A stretch of DNA of 64,000 nucleotides from Stenocarpella maydis (GCA_002270565.1 NQMI01000067.1:124001-188000); one strand, 5' to 3'; counted from the stretch's first letter, positions 1 to 13,076 are shown. The notes: generated by a model from the letters alone, not told the origin. Made by a program: numbers and translations.

Positions 1-3000
1 CATCCTTCCAACGAGATGGAGGACGGATGCCAATGATGGCATGGCAACGGGAGGAATCAAGCGATGACGGATTCTTTGGATCGCAAAATACATCCAACAG
101 GGCGCAAACCTCTCGTAAAGGATTCGGGATGTATAGATCACTGCGTGAGTCCCTGAGACGGCCGTCGGCGTGCTCATTCAAGTATCCGGCATCTGGAATG
201 GCGCCCAAACCCAGCGAAGCAGCACGCTGGCCTTTTGATACACGGTAGCGGGCCAGGGAATCTTGGTAAGTATTTCCTGCGTTGTATGCGGCGAGGGAAG
301 CCTGGCCGAGAATACCAGTGATGGAGGATGTCATGACGAAGAAGTCTAGATCGCCAGGGAGCTCGCAATGGAGGTTCCAAGAGGCTTGAGCCTTGGAGTT
401 GATAGTGGCGTTCCATTCGGAGAGTTGCAACTTCTGGAAGACGGATTCCTGTGTGATTTACTGTTAGTTGTCTTTAGTCTGGTGTCAGAGCAATAGGCAG
501 CTTACCGTCATGACCATCGATGCTTGGATACACCCTCTAATCTGGGGAAAATGTTGCGAGCAGCCACTTAACACCGTATTAAGAAGTGACCTGTTAGTGA
601 CATCACAGCAAGGTGCCTCGATCGCGATACCCTGACTCTCAAGATCATGGAGGAGTTGACGGGCTTCTGCACTGGACGCGCCAGACCGAGACAGCAAAAT
701 CATATGACGGGCACCGCGTCGTCCCAGCCATCTAGTAATCCCACGCCCAAGGCCACCGAAGCCCCCAACAACAACATAAGTCGCTTGGGGATTCAGAATT
801 AAATCTGGTACTCGTGGAACTCGTACCTGTGGCTCATGTTAGTTTTCTGCCTGATTGTCTGCCGGAGGGGTTGGACATCCGTAGATCACGTCAGTTTGCC
901 GGTCAAAGGTTACAACAATCGCATCTCCCTGCTCCATTTGGCGCAAACTTTCAAAGCCCTGTACTATATCTGTGGCTGTGAATTGAGACCCCCTGCGTCT
1001 TGTGCTCTCGTTGGGGATAAGCTGAGCTAGGGAAACAGCGTAACGTAGAGAGTCTGGTGTGATGCGGCTCACACCGTCCGGGCTATCAATCGATTCTTCC
1101 GGCGGACTGACAAAGCTCAGAGAGACATCATGGCGTAACCCATGAAGCTGCCGATATTCCGAAAGCTCAGTTCTAGTTTCAAGCAGGATATATCGCCCAC
1201 CAGGCGCCACGCAATCCAGGGATAGCAAGGTCGTTTCAGTGCTCTCCACCCTTGGCTGGAACACCACGTCGAACTCCTGCAAATAAGACTCCAGGTAGAT
1301 GCTCCGGTGCGCAAACCATCCCAATGGGAGGATTCTTTCCAATGGTATCCCAAGATTCTGTTGTATCCAATTTCTTTCTTCTTCCTTCGAGGCCGTGGTC
1401 CAGAGTCTAACAATACCCCTTTCGGCAAGCAACCTGAGCGCAGCTTCTCCGATTGTGCTGGCTCCGTTGTGGATAAGGACTAACTCACCTTCCTAAACAT
1501 GTCCTCTCTCAATTAGGGCATGGTAAGCTGTCACATTGAGTGGCAGAGCTCGGCACGCGTGGGTCAGGGAGATCTCCGGGGGCAGTCTGATGACAACTGC
1601 TGTTGAAGCTCTCACGTGGGAACGAAGAGAACCGAGGTAGGCCGCAAAGACGCGGTCTCCAGGCCGGAATCCTGGAATGTCTTCTGACTCGATCGTTGTT
1701 TTGCGAACGATCGTCCCGGCGCAGTAGCTTCCGTACTTGGGACTCGCGACAACTCCCACTGCACAGTCACGATCCCGTGGCAGTAAAGACACTGCTTTGA
1801 CCTCGATGTCCACAGTATCTAGTTCCCTGTTCTTGTCTGAAAGAGGAGGGCACTCGGCGAAGAATGGAGTGCCGCTATCTTGCTCCAAAGAACTCTTGGT
1901 AAATACTTCGAATGCTAGGTCTTCCCTTGAGCGCATGTCCACAGTATCGTAATCCACAAGTTTTTTGTACGTGTCACCCCGCAGGTATTCAGCGTCAACA
2001 AGACGTCGCGTGTGTAATTTAGTGTCAATCTCGATGAAATCTTGCTCGTACGTTTGGCCAGGCTGTCGAGTGCACATCTTCTCGACAATTCTGGTCAAAT
2101 GCTTGGCGCTGTGCGCATGTATGTTGTGAGGCTCAAGGGCGGCTGTCACGAGATGAAGTCTGTTGTCTTCAGAACGCAATGTCCGAGCTAGTCCATCCAG
2201 CAAGGCGTGTTCTGGGGAGGCGTTGCGACCACCGCCGGCGGTCACCCACAACATTCGGCGAGACTTGAGGACAAGCTGCTTTAAAAGAGCCCAATCGCGC
2301 TCACCCACTGAGTTCAGAAATGATGGGCCGAAATCGGTGAGAAGGACAATAAGTGAATCATGTTCAGTTTGTAGGATTGCTTCGTCCACAGAGTCAATGG
2401 CCAGGATCCGCGGCTGGATTTGGAGAAGGTCTCGCAGAAAGCAGACAAGGCTTTCCGCCAGGGGGAGTTGCTCCTTGGACTCTGGCTTGATGAATATCAG
2501 GGCTTCCCACGGAACTTGCGGCGGCCCCTGGATGGTTAGCGGCCCGGCTGTCGCTGTTGAGATCAGCCAACCAGAATGATGTGCCGTATCGTCTTCGAAG
2601 TCCCCGAAAGTAGTAATCCACACCTGAAAACGCACTCTCTCTGAGAATTGTGTCCCATTCATGTCTGCCGAGGCTGGGCGAGAGACCATTGTTGCATCCT
2701 GAACCTTGCCACCATCCAGGGAAAAGTCCAAAGACGAATCCAAACGGCCACCCGTCGGACTTAGATGGTTCATGGACGATGAGCTTCCCACCAAGCTTCA
2801 AGGCCTGACGCACTTGTTTTATTGTCTTGGTAAGATCAGAGGGTACGTGAAGCACATTGTCAGCCACAACGATATCGTAGACCCCCTTGGCGAAACCTTG
2901 CTCTTCCAAGTCTCCGTTCACGTCAAGCGTGCTGAAGGACATCTGTGCTTCGAAGTGGGAGAATTCATCTCGTGCCTTGTCCAGGAAAGAGGAAGATACG

Positions 3001-6000
3001 TCCGTGAAATCATATCGGCGGCATCGAAGGGAGCCTGGTCGAGCATCATGATTAGAATGAAGAACTCGGATGAAGTTTCGTGTCGCTGATGCTGTTCCCC
3101 CACCGACCTCGAGGATCATCATGCCCGGTCTTTGATGAACCAGCAGATCAAAATAACTAGACGCTTGTTTTTCGCATCGGTACCTCGAAATCTGCTCATA
3201 GTAGTTCGCCAGCAGCCCGCTCTGCATCAAGAGCTCAAGCGGTTCTAGCTTCCCCTCTAGCAGCGCCGATAAGTTTCGAGCCACTGCGACATAGAGGTTC
3301 CCAACGTGATTTCCATCCCCCAGACTGTTGCAAAGGCTTTCAAATTGCGATTCAAGGTCTTGACCTTGCTCAAGTTGGGAAGGCCGTGTTGCGAGGTGAT
3401 GACAGGCCCAGCTTAGGTAGCGTCCTGACCAGGATTACTTTCCATCAACAGCGCCGCGAAGCGTCTTTGAACCAAGACGCCTCAAGGAGAGGTCTACTAG
3501 GAGCTCCAAAGACTGGAAAAATCCTGGGTGCTCAAGCTCGGGAGGATGTAGGGTGTTCAACCAGGAATTGGTCTCGTCGCGCCCCATCATGTCCAGCGCT
3601 ACCTTGCACTCAACATTCATGCAAAATTGTTCAAGGTTTGGCAGCTGAAAGATATTTGGATCCTTGGCCACTGTACGCATTTCAAAATCCCGGTACCAAA
3701 GTCTCAGCTCAGCAGGATTACCGTTATCCAGCGCGGCACCTTCGACCAAACAACCACGGCTCGTGACTTGGGTGATGGCTGTGAAGGCTCTCACGGTCTC
3801 TGATTCCGGCCAGCTCAGGCCTTTGTTGGACAGCCATAAGCAGCCGATCTGGTATGGCACGTTCAAATTGGTAGACCTGGAACCCCCTGAGGTGAGCGCT
3901 GTCAGAAATATGTGCAATACAGCATCTAGTGAGGCGGGGTGGATGACGTGAGGTTCGTCTGTAGAATGAAATAATGACACTTCAGCTGTCGCTCGGCTCT
4001 TCCTTGAATCGTATCGCTGATGTGTGGCAGCTCGAAAAGCCATACCGTAGTCGAACCCGTTCTTTTTCAAAAAGCCGTACATGCCCTGCGAGTCCACAGC
4101 TGTATCGCAAGAGGAAGAGAGTTGTGTGATATCTTTGGACATGGATTGTCTTCGGGACTGCGACAATCTGTCTTCCCAATTTTCCGTTTTTCGACCAAAT
4201 TCAACTGAGACCTTACCGTAACAGTTGACAAGCCACTCATCGGTTGCGATGGAACGTATCGTGAACTCAAAGGTCTGGCCGTCGGGGGTTTTTGCTGTTT
4301 TCCGGAGAAATGTCTCGGCTTCCAAATTCGAGTTGTTTGTTAGGTCCATGGGAGCCTCAATATGCACATCCCTGAGGGTGTAGCCCTCAGTTATACCATC
4401 CGCCCTACTGGTCAGCTGTTTCACTGCCTCGATCGCCATGACGAGCATGCCTGCAGCTGGGTACAGTATTTTCCCTTGAACAACATGCTGATCAACCCAA
4501 GGCATCTCGACCCGCCGAATAAAATGGCGCCACCGAGGCTCAGCAGGGTTCCAGTCCCTGACACGAACTCCCAGGAGCTCAGAGGGGGCATGGCTCCGGA
4601 GACGATAATTCCGGCTGAGTCGACTCTCGTACCAGTAGCGTTGCGAGTGATCAAACGGATACTCTGGCAGATCAACCAATAGGCACCCTGACTGTTCTGC
4701 CGGTTTTCCTTGTGTGTTGTTGGCCACCCCGAACTTGACCTTGACCCCTAAACAATGAAGCTCGCCCACTGCTCGAAGGATCGTGTCTGTAGCAGATTGT
4801 CCTCTCCACAAAATAGAAGTGTAGCCGATAGCTGCACCTCGGGGTATTGACCGGAGAATAGTTTGGATTGGCCCTTGAAGGGCAGAATGTGGCCCAATTT
4901 CCAGCAGGTGGTCAACAACGGAGGCATTGAGATGACTTCTATCAAGTTTCTTGACCAGGGCGGCATCAGACTGGGCACACATTGTGCTTAGCGCCTGAGA
5001 AAATCTGACCGGATTTTCCATGTTCTGAGCCCAGTATTTTAGATCAAGGAGGCGTTCAGAAAGTACTCTTTCTCCAGAAACGCTTGAGATCATGGGAATC
5101 GCACCGTGGAGGTTATCGGATGGTGCTGCTAGTGTCCCGACCAACGATATATATCTGGGTGACGCGGCTGTCATTTGACGTGAATGATATGCCAATGAGA
5201 CGCGAAGTTTGCGAGCGAAAACATTTCGGCATTCCAGTAACATTTTGAACTGATCAATCAAGTGTTCTTCGCCGGAGACGGTAACATTGTCCGGGCTATT
5301 GATACATGCAATGGTTATGCCGAATGAAGCAGCTTTTGCTTCGAAGGTGGTGATTAATCTGGAAGTAGCCTCTTCAGACAATCCCACAGCCATCATCGCA
5401 CCTTGGTTGGGACAAGATGTAGAAGCTGCAGAAAGCGCGGCCGAGCAGACACCTCTGAAGTAGGCCAGCCTCCAGGCTGATTCGCGTGACAGGTAACCAC
5501 CAGCATAGCTATTTTAAGAGGCATTAGTGACGGAATCAATAATGGAAACCCCACAGATTGTAAACCTACGCGGCTGCTATCTCGCCAGAGGAATGCCCAA
5601 CAACTGCAGAAGCTGTGATGCCGATTTGCCGGAGCAGGCTCACGAGAGCCATTTGTAGGATGGTGCAAAGTGGCTGGCTGAACTCGGCGTCGTTGATCCT
5701 AGAGGTTTTCTCCGGCTTCAAAAGCTCATCTGCAAAATGTCAGTGAATGCTCTCCTCGCAATGCGATGCTTTGATATGGTCCTGAGAGGGCGAGGACCGG
5801 AAGAGTGAGATGAGCAGACGTATTATCATTGTGTAGACATACCTGTGACACTCCAACGGCATCCTATATCATTAAGATAAGATCCTGCCATCACAATCTC
5901 GCTCTTGAACAACGGGTAGTTCATCAATTCTCTGCCCATAGCATACCATTGGGCACCCTGTCCGGAGAAGACGAACCCCAGACGGGGGGCATTCGCACCG

Positions 6001-8190
6001 GCGCGCACCGGGAAGGAAATCTTGTCCTCTAGGTTCTGAAGCTCCATCTCAGATCGAAGTACTGTGAACGATCTCCATTCTAGATGGGTTCTATGCTCGC
6101 CCAAAGTGAACGACAGGTTCACAAGCTGCGTCGGGTCACTGGTCGTATACGTTGGCCCTTTGGATTCGTACCATTCTCGGTATGCCTTGATAGTTCGTGA
6201 AATTCCATCTTTGTCTGCTGCCGACCAGACGAGTAACTTGGGGTTATCGTCTAGAGGCTCCGAAGTCCTGGACAAGTTTGTCGAGGGCGCAGAAACGGTC
6301 CGGTCGATCGGCGGTGGACTCAACACAGTGCAATGTTTGCCCGGAAGAGAGCGAAGGCGTAGATAATTGTAGGCATCGTCGAGGATGATATGGGAATTGG
6401 ATCCTCCATAGCCAAATGAGTTTACCGAAGCTCGTCGCAACCCTGCCGTCGGCCAAGGACGGACGCTTTCTGGGAACTAAAATGTGGTGTTCAGCATGTA
6501 TGTGGCACTAGGTTCGGGGATATGACTGTAGTTGGAGGGCCGCGACTGCTGGTACTTGTGACACCTCTGGACAGCGAGGAATATTTTTCAGAAGAAAACT
6601 CGGAACCTACAGAGAGTTTCAAATAGTGTGCATCGATCTTCGGGTTGAGCTTCTCGAAGTTCGCATTGGGGGGGATGAGGCCCTTCTCGAGAACGAGGAC
6701 CGCCTTGATGATGCCGGCAAGTCCACTCGCCCCTTCCAAGTGTCCAATGTTGGGCTTCAGGGCACCACTGGGTCACTGTTAGTATTTCAAGATGAATTTT
6801 CTCACGCCATTCATAAAAACCATAGGAGATACGAACACGTAAAGTGGGTCGCTGCCGCTGCGATCCTGTCGAAAAGCACACCCGATGGCCTGGGCCTCGC
6901 GAGGATCGCCTATGGGAGTACCAGTTCCGTGGGCCTCGAAGAATCTCGTATGGGCCATTGACAAGCGCGCTCTCTTGTATGTGCTCCGGATCAATTGCTC
7001 TTGAGCCTTACAACTGGGCTGAGTGATGCCTGGCGTCCTGCCATCTTCGTTTGAGCCCGTTGCGCGGATTACCGCTCTAACATGGTTCCCATCCCGAATA
7101 GCATCTTCAACCCGTTTGAGAACAACGACGGCGATTCCTACCCCCCTTGCATATCCATTGGCTCGGTGGTCAAATGAATAGCATTTACTGTCAGGTGACA
7201 GGAAATTAAGGTTTGACATCCATATATACGGCTCAGGGGCGCTGATTAAATTGCTACCAGCTACCAGAGCCTATATAAACATGACACTTTAGCTGGTCCA
7301 ACAAAAACGGCATGATAATTTCTTACCGTATCGCAGGCTCTGCTCTTCAGCGCCTGGCAAGCTATGTCTATGGCCATAGCTGTGCTTGAACAAGCCGAAT
7401 CCAGTCCGATACTCGGCCCTCGAAGGTCAAAGAACCAGGAGAGCCTGTTTGCAAGCATGCTGAGGCCTGAACCAACAGAGTTGTAGATAGGAGTATCCTC
7501 ACTGTCCCGACTGTTTTGTACAGTATTGTCCAGGTTGAAAGACCCAGTGTACACGGCGGTCGATGATCCGGCAACAACTTCCAGTGGCATCCCCGCTGCC
7601 AGTCACAGTTCAGCATAATCATGACATTTCGCACTCGTCAGCTTCTCGTGGACTACTGACCGTTCTCTAGTGCTCGATATGCTGCTTCAAGAAGCCCTCG
7701 TTGCATGGGATCCATCGCCGCTGCTTCAGCCGGGGAAATGGAGAAGAAATCCGCGTCAAACTCGGCGAGATCACCTGCGATAAAGTGCCCGCCTCTCATT
7801 GGCATCTACTTCCAAATTAGTCAAGGTAGCCGGTCACTGGGGGGGGGGTATCAGCGAACTCGCTGTGTTGATCCGATTTGTCTTCTGATAGAAGCCATCC
7901 GTATTGACACGATCCGGTGGAAATTCGGACATCGCGCACCGCTTCTCTAATAATATATTCCACAGTCCTTGCCCAGATGTGACGTCCTGTGGTAATTTCA
8001 ATGAAAACCCACAAATAGCCACATCATTTGCGGCGCCATCACCGTCGGCCTCTTCGCAATTCGAACCAGATTCTGGAGAGCAAAGTCCATTTCCATTGAC
8101 TGGCATTGAACTTGCAGGAACTGGTGGAAATCCCATGGCCTTGGAGACTGTTGCCTCTCCATTTATGAGAGGTGTTTCGGATCTGTCCAT
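1..8190 (-). CDS. Highly reducing polyketide synthase (KS-AT-DH-MT-ER-KR), 3' end outside window
   Basis: Iterative type I HR-PKS building a reduced, alpha-methylated polyketide from malonyl-CoA and SAM. Domains in order: KS (active-site Cys in DSACSS near 7384-7401, His in EAHGTGTP near 6910-6945), AT (nucleophile Ser in GHSSGE near 5580-5600), DH (His in [10 protein letters not shown] near 4470-4497, Asp in [10 protein letters not shown] near 3915-3945), C-methyltransferase (motif [12 protein letters not shown] near 3084-3120), ER (nucleotide motif GASTIGEA, near 1440-1490), KR (GGFGGLG near 740-780, Ser in MTSSITG, Tyr in AAYNAGN near 280-300). The ACP lies beyond base 1. Several short introns were traced, for example KS-internal ones near 7595-7665 and 7270-7325 and one in the ER-KR linker near 830-893. 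The start at 8190 (MDRSETP) was preferred over an upstream Met at 8247. Oddities: an apparent one-base frameshift near 2605-2615 and a first KS intron lacking a usable GT donor. The product is unknown. Confidence 0.95.
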
Positions 8191-8960
8191 TGTAAATGAG
8201 ATTCCTAGTGCCAAAGACTGCACAAAGACTCGAGTGCTTGTCTGCACGAAATATTAGCCAAAAGTACGTCCGGATCTCTTGCTGTGCTCAGCACAATGTG
8301 CAACTTTAGGTTGGCGGTGGGAAGTCAGTAAGATTGTCACTAGTACACACCAGATATGTTGTACACGTTTCGGATTCAGGTCATTTGACAGATGTCGGAC
8401 ATTCAAGTTTTGACCATGATTTCCTCTCCCATGTCACTTACTGAGGATCTTTATAGGTTAAACGTGCTGTGGTGCTTACCCTACCTAGAAACCTAGGTAG
8501 CAATATGGTGCCTCTGACAGTGCGCCATGTATTTTGTTCGCACATGGCAATCTCACGTTGGTCTTCAATGACTGGCGAGTGGATGCTTTTCAGGAGCTCG
8601 AGTGTTGTCGCAGCGGGCCCTCAGTGATTCGCCCCGATACTAGAATAATGATAATTCCTGCATTGCAATCACATGATTGTCCCTGGGTCGCTTTTCCTGC
8701 ATAGCCCACTTGGTAACTATCCAGCTTAGGCCAACTGAATTGAACTGGTATCCATCCAGACCCCCAAATTCCAGAGCCACGCCTTCATTAACCGAGGCCC
8801 GTTCAAAAGCTCATGCACCCAGGTTCACCACCACATACCACATCTGGCTCCCTTGACACAAGTTCCCGTTGCGTGAGAGGCTCAACTCTTCGCTCCTCAG
8901 AAACGATCCTGAAAACAAAGCAGTACAAGCAATTGGATCAGCTCATTTTGTCAAACAACT
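8191..8960. promoter_or_regulatory. Divergent intergenic region between PKS and DUF1907 gene
   Basis: About 0.77 kb separates the PKS start from the DUF1907 gene start, so both promoters must lie here. It contains a palindromic ACCTAGGTAG at 8491-8500 preceded by CTACCTAG, a motif recurring in other intergenic stretches of this window. No TATA box or defined activator site could be assigned. Co-regulation of the two genes is an inference from the head-to-head arrangement. Confidence 0.5.
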
Positions 8961-10066
8961 GTGACAATGACCCAATGGCCCGTTCGAAAAGTACCTCTCC
9001 ACCCTCCCTCAATCGACGAGGTTATCCGCGCAGTTCGCAGTGGGCTCGAGTCAAACTTCAGCACATCAAGTGCTTCGATCTCCATCCCACCCGATCTTCG
9101 CCAAGCCCCATTCTACCTTTCTAGCCCAGGTCTCTCCGGAAATCCACGCATCGCAGATATAGGTGGTCAAATGAACCTTTTCCCCTCGCCTGATTTTGAC
9201 AAGCAATACGACTTGCTTAAGATCTCCGACCTTATGGATATGAAGAGTGGCGGTGTCCTTATTGGAGCAGGTGCTGGGCCGTTCTCCGAACTAGGACTTA
9301 ATACAGAGCTGATGCCGAACATTGCATTCGGCTCTCTCTCGTCTACCAAGGGAGAAGTAAGAAACCATACTCGGTATGCCAAGGTTCTTGATGACGGCGG
9401 CGCTCATTGCCAGGAAATTGGTGCGTCAACAGGTTGTGCCCTTATGTGTAATCTCTTCGGCTGCGAAGGGCAGATGGGACCGTTGCTACATATAAAGGTA
9501 AAAGGAAGGACCGGGACACTGAACTTTACACAGTAAGTGAAAGCCATTCAGCCATTTTGTCATCGTCTTATTGCTTGATGCAAATCGCGTCTACCCAAAC
9601 TGTGACTGAGCCGACAAATCTGCGAAGGGCGAAGAGGATCTCCTTGCAGTTCCCATTGATCTCAAAGCTAATACCGTCACATAGGGCTATTCAGAAAGGC
9701 CTGTCAGATGTCTATGGTGATCGGCTGATCAGCTTAGGAGGTGTATTTATCGTCTGCTCGGGAAAGGTGAAGATGCACATAATGCCAGACTTTGCTGGGA
9801 AACCATTCAAAAGCGAAGGAGAGGTCCAACAGTGGCTTCGATTCTTCGACATGGATGCTCAGGATGCGCCAATGGTCTGCTTATCTGTGCTCCATTCAGG
9901 GGATGACGGAGACCTTGGGCTCCGAAAAGAGCATACCCACTGCTTTGGGGTCGATGACAGCAACCGGAGAGGTGGTCACTACCACTTTGATCTAGATGAG
10001 ACCATGGACACAGTGGAGTATGAGGGGTGGTTTAACGTTGCCGAAGTTCTGTACAAGATCGACTAG
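8961..10066 (+). CDS. DUF1907 / C11orf54-like zinc-dependent ester hydrolase
   Basis: Two exons (8961-9532 and 9685-10066) joined by a 152-base intron with GTAAGT donor and ATAG acceptor give 317 residues, the usual length for the family of human C11orf54 (PTD012). Family landmarks seen: GGVLIGAGAGPF in the N-terminal half, KVKGRTG before the splice junction, SLGGVFIV and KVKMHIMPDF after it, and the metal-binding cluster EHTHCFG followed by GGHYHFD near residues 280-300. In the animal homologue three histidines of the HxHx(n)H type bind zinc and the protein hydrolyses model esters; the physiological substrate is unknown. It is transcribed divergently from the PKS, which suggests but does not prove a tailoring or detoxifying role. 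An alternative start two codons downstream (Met at 8967) is equally possible. Confidence 0.85.
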
Positions 10067-10750
10067 GCAGGCCGTCGAATTCCGGAGCTTGATCCCGTTC
10101 TTGCTAGTAAATACGAGAAAATAAAAACCATGTCCTTCGATACACAATTGTCTTGTGCTTCGTGCATCAAGGCATAGGAACTGCTCAGCAAGCAATGAGC
10201 TGGCTACCTATGTACATTAGTGGAAGTAACCCCAAGCACGATTGCACCAACTTTAGAACGTACATGAACCGTGTTTCATTTTACATCGCAGTATTCAAAT
10301 ATTTAGTCGCCGTATTCACTGGCTTCAAAAATCTACTATCACATGTCGGCGAAACATTGATCCTGGGGGGAGCTATACTTGCTCCGTATGTCTGCATATG
10401 CTGTATCTTGCCTGCTGCTCCCTGCAGCAATGAACGTGTAAGTTAACAAACAGCTGGCTGGTTTCAGATCCGTGAAAGCTCGATACCCTTCTCCGTAGAG
10501 GATCCAGCAATTACGGGTCTGACATACTGGACATCATCTCCCCGAGGTCGCATACCGGACTAAGTGCTGTGCGCTAAGGCTGATGGGGGGTCGAATGACA
10601 CCTGCTCTGGCCATAGATCAGTATACCTAGTAATGCAATATTCCCTACAATACCTGCACTGGAACGGGTTGTCTCTGGGTAGTTGAGCAAGGCCGTCAAC
10701 ATCTTGGCACTGTGGGGGCCGATGACACCCCTCTGCTGTGGTAGTCTACC
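10067..10750. other. Intergenic, no gene recognised
   Basis: Downstream of the DUF1907 stop there is an AATAAA-like string near 10116-10125, a possible cleavage signal. The remaining short ORFs show no family features. The stretch leads into the tandem repeat at 10752. Confidence 0.4.
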
Positions 10751-10751
10751 T

Positions 10752-10990
10752 GCATGTTGGTTTAGCATTTTACTACAGTAATAGCTACGCCACGCCCTAT
10801 ACTCCGTAGTGCAAGGATGACATGCATGTTGGTTCAACATTTGACCAACAGCTTGATCTCCTCGCTACACCACGCCCTGTAGTGCAAGGATAAAATGCAT
10901 GTTGGTTCAGCATTTGACCACCCGATACCGAATCCGTTCATGCCGTGCAAGGATGGCATGCATGTTGGTTCAGCATTTCACCAACAGCTA
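10752..10990. repeat. Imperfect tandem repeat, four units of about 63-73 bases
   Basis: The core GCATGTTGGTTNAGCATTT-like string (with small changes, including TTCAACATTT) recurs at about 10752, 10824, 10897 and 10960. It is usually preceded by GTGCAAGGATG and followed by an ACCAACAGCT-like string and CACGCC. Spacing is therefore about 72, 73 and 63 bases. The units are diverged and have no coding potential; the repeat lies just upstream of a transposon insertion. Confidence 0.75.
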
Positions 10991-11263
10991 CTACATACTT
11001 GGAACACTTCCTTGCTTCGCCACGCCTACCTACCTATGGTAATATGTTATTCCTCAGACGGCACGAGGTTCACTCAAGGTGGACCGATTACCACTCGCTG
11101 ACAGAGTGTTCATCCATTGGTTGGTACTGTACCACCTTCTGAATTGAGTCGCTCGGGGCACCGTTGGGCGCTATCTTTTGACGAATTCTGAACCCTGCAG
11201 AAAGAGATCGACAACCTTGAATCTCTGAGAATTCTGACCAGCCTCTGGCGAGGCACATGTGTA

Positions 11264-11308
11264 AGTCAAAGGGCCCACATTCGGACCACCCCCTGATTCG
11301 GACCACCC
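11264..11308. repeat. Left terminal inverted repeat of Fot1-like element
   Basis: Begins AGTCAAAGGGCCCACATTC and matches the reverse complement of 13077-13121 over 45 bases. It is preceded by the target dinucleotide TA. Confidence 0.9.
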
Positions 11309-11414
11309 CACACCCGCGTACGCGTCGGACCCACCCTATCATAAATACCGCGATATCATTACGACAAAATTTTTTCTTCTTTTCAAACTTTACATATATC
11401 ATCTTCAATTACCA

Positions 11415-13046
11415 ATAAAGCCATATACTAAGTTGGATATAGCTGCGGGCCTTGAGGCTATCTCAGCAGGCGCTAATATATGAGAGGTTGCCCGGCATTA
11501 GGGCATTCCAAGGACCACACTTCATCATCATCTCGCCGGTACCCAAAGCCATTCTGATGCTGCTAAGCCTCAAATAAAGCTATCACAAACCCAAGAAGTA
11601 CATCTATCTAGCTGGGTAATTACCCAGGCTGAGTTGGGGCTGCCGGTAACCCATTTTGAAATGAGGTCCTTTGCCGCCCGGGTTGCCTGCCCACACTATT
11701 GCCAACCACCCTTCGGCCATAAATGGCTAAGGGGCTTTCTAACGAGAAATCCTGAGATCCGAAGCATATAAAGCCATTAGATAAGTTCTTCTCAAGCAAA
11801 CGGGGCTAATACGATTATAATTAAAGAATGATTTAACCTCCTTTAGCTCCCAGAGATCAAGAAGATTCTAGCCGAGAATCATTACAACCTTAATGAAGGC
11901 AGTATAGCTGAAGGCAAGGGAATAAATGGAATGGTACTTAGGCCGGAAGGGAGGAAGGTTATTACTCGAAAAAACCACGCCTCTCATACTTGGACCTCCT
12001 TTCTTAAGTGTATCTCCGCCACAGGGCAATCATGCCCTCCTCTCATTATTTTTAAGGGGAAATCAGTATAATAACAATGGTTTAAAACCCTTAAGGGTCT
12101 CAAGAATTAGGAATTCACGGTAACACCAAATGGATGGACTAATAATGATGTGGCGCTTGAGTGGCTTCAAAAAGTCTTTATCCTTTAGACCAAGCTGAAG
12201 GACTTAAATCAGTAGCATTTACTAGTAATGGATGGGCATAAAAGCTATACAACCTTCAAATTCATATAGGAATGCTTCTTAAATAAGATATATTGCCTTT
12301 ATTTACCACCCTATACCTCATATATCTTATAACCTCTAGATCTGGGGGTCTTCTTAAGCTTAAAGGCTGCTTATTAATGAGAGGCTGGTCTTATCAACTT
12401 ATACTTTGAAGATACCCATTCTAGCAAACAATTATTCCTTTACTACTATTGGAAGGCTCAACTGAGTGGTTTAGACTTAATTTACGTTAAATCTGGGTGG
12501 CGTGGTATAGGTCTATAGCCTGTGAATATAGCTAAGCCACTATTAAGTGCTCTTATGCTTGAAAACTCTAATAAATCGATCACTAGAACTAAATCTGATG
12601 AGGAGAATTGAATTAGAGGGGTTGAATTAATCACTCTAGTACTAATTTTGCTAGAGGTAATAAAGTAGTTAATTCCCTAGGTATCCCGAGAGGTATGGGC
12701 TATTCTTACTGATTATCCCACTTAAGAATACTTGGATATAACTTAATGAGTTCTCTTTAGGAAGGTATAAAAAGCATATGATGAGAAAGAGTGGGAAGTG
12801 GTAATGCTTATGAGAGAAAACCAGGCTCTTAAAAACAAATTAGAGGCCATAGTACCTTAAAAGAGGAGGAGGGTTGAAACCAGCCCTAACTCTATATTCG
12901 TATAAATTAAGCATATATGGAGGGCTAAGATTGAGGCCGGCGAGCTTGATGATAGTATAGATGCATCTAGCGGGTCTGAAAATACTATAGATATGGCTTC
13001 CTGCATTGTGGTGGGTGATGGCGATGAGGAAGACGAGTTGGAATGA
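11415..13046 (+). pseudogene. Pogo/Fot1 transposase remnant (psq-type HTH, CENP-B-like HTH, DDE), many stops
   Basis: Conceptual translation keeps clear transposase landmarks interrupted by stop codons. The N-terminal helix-turn-helix reads LDIAAGLEAISAGANI, stop, EVARH, stop, GIPRTTL. Then come a CENP-B-like segment (KWLRGFLTRNPEI) and the DDE core (GWTNNDVALEWLQKVF near 12135, LVMDGHKS near 12225), ending in an acidic tail (GDGDEEDELE, stop at 13044-13046). Stops of TGA/TAG/TAA type where Arg, Gln or Trp codons are expected fit C-to-T changes of the RIP kind. The element cannot make transposase. Confidence 0.85.
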
Positions 13047-13076
13047 AGAGGTGTGTGTGGTGGTGGTGGTCTTGGC

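Noticed and set aside
1430..1500. ER domain of the PKS as inactive
   Set aside because: The nucleotide motif differs from the common AAAGGVG wording, but glycine spacing is kept and the domain is otherwise continuous; loss of function cannot be claimed.
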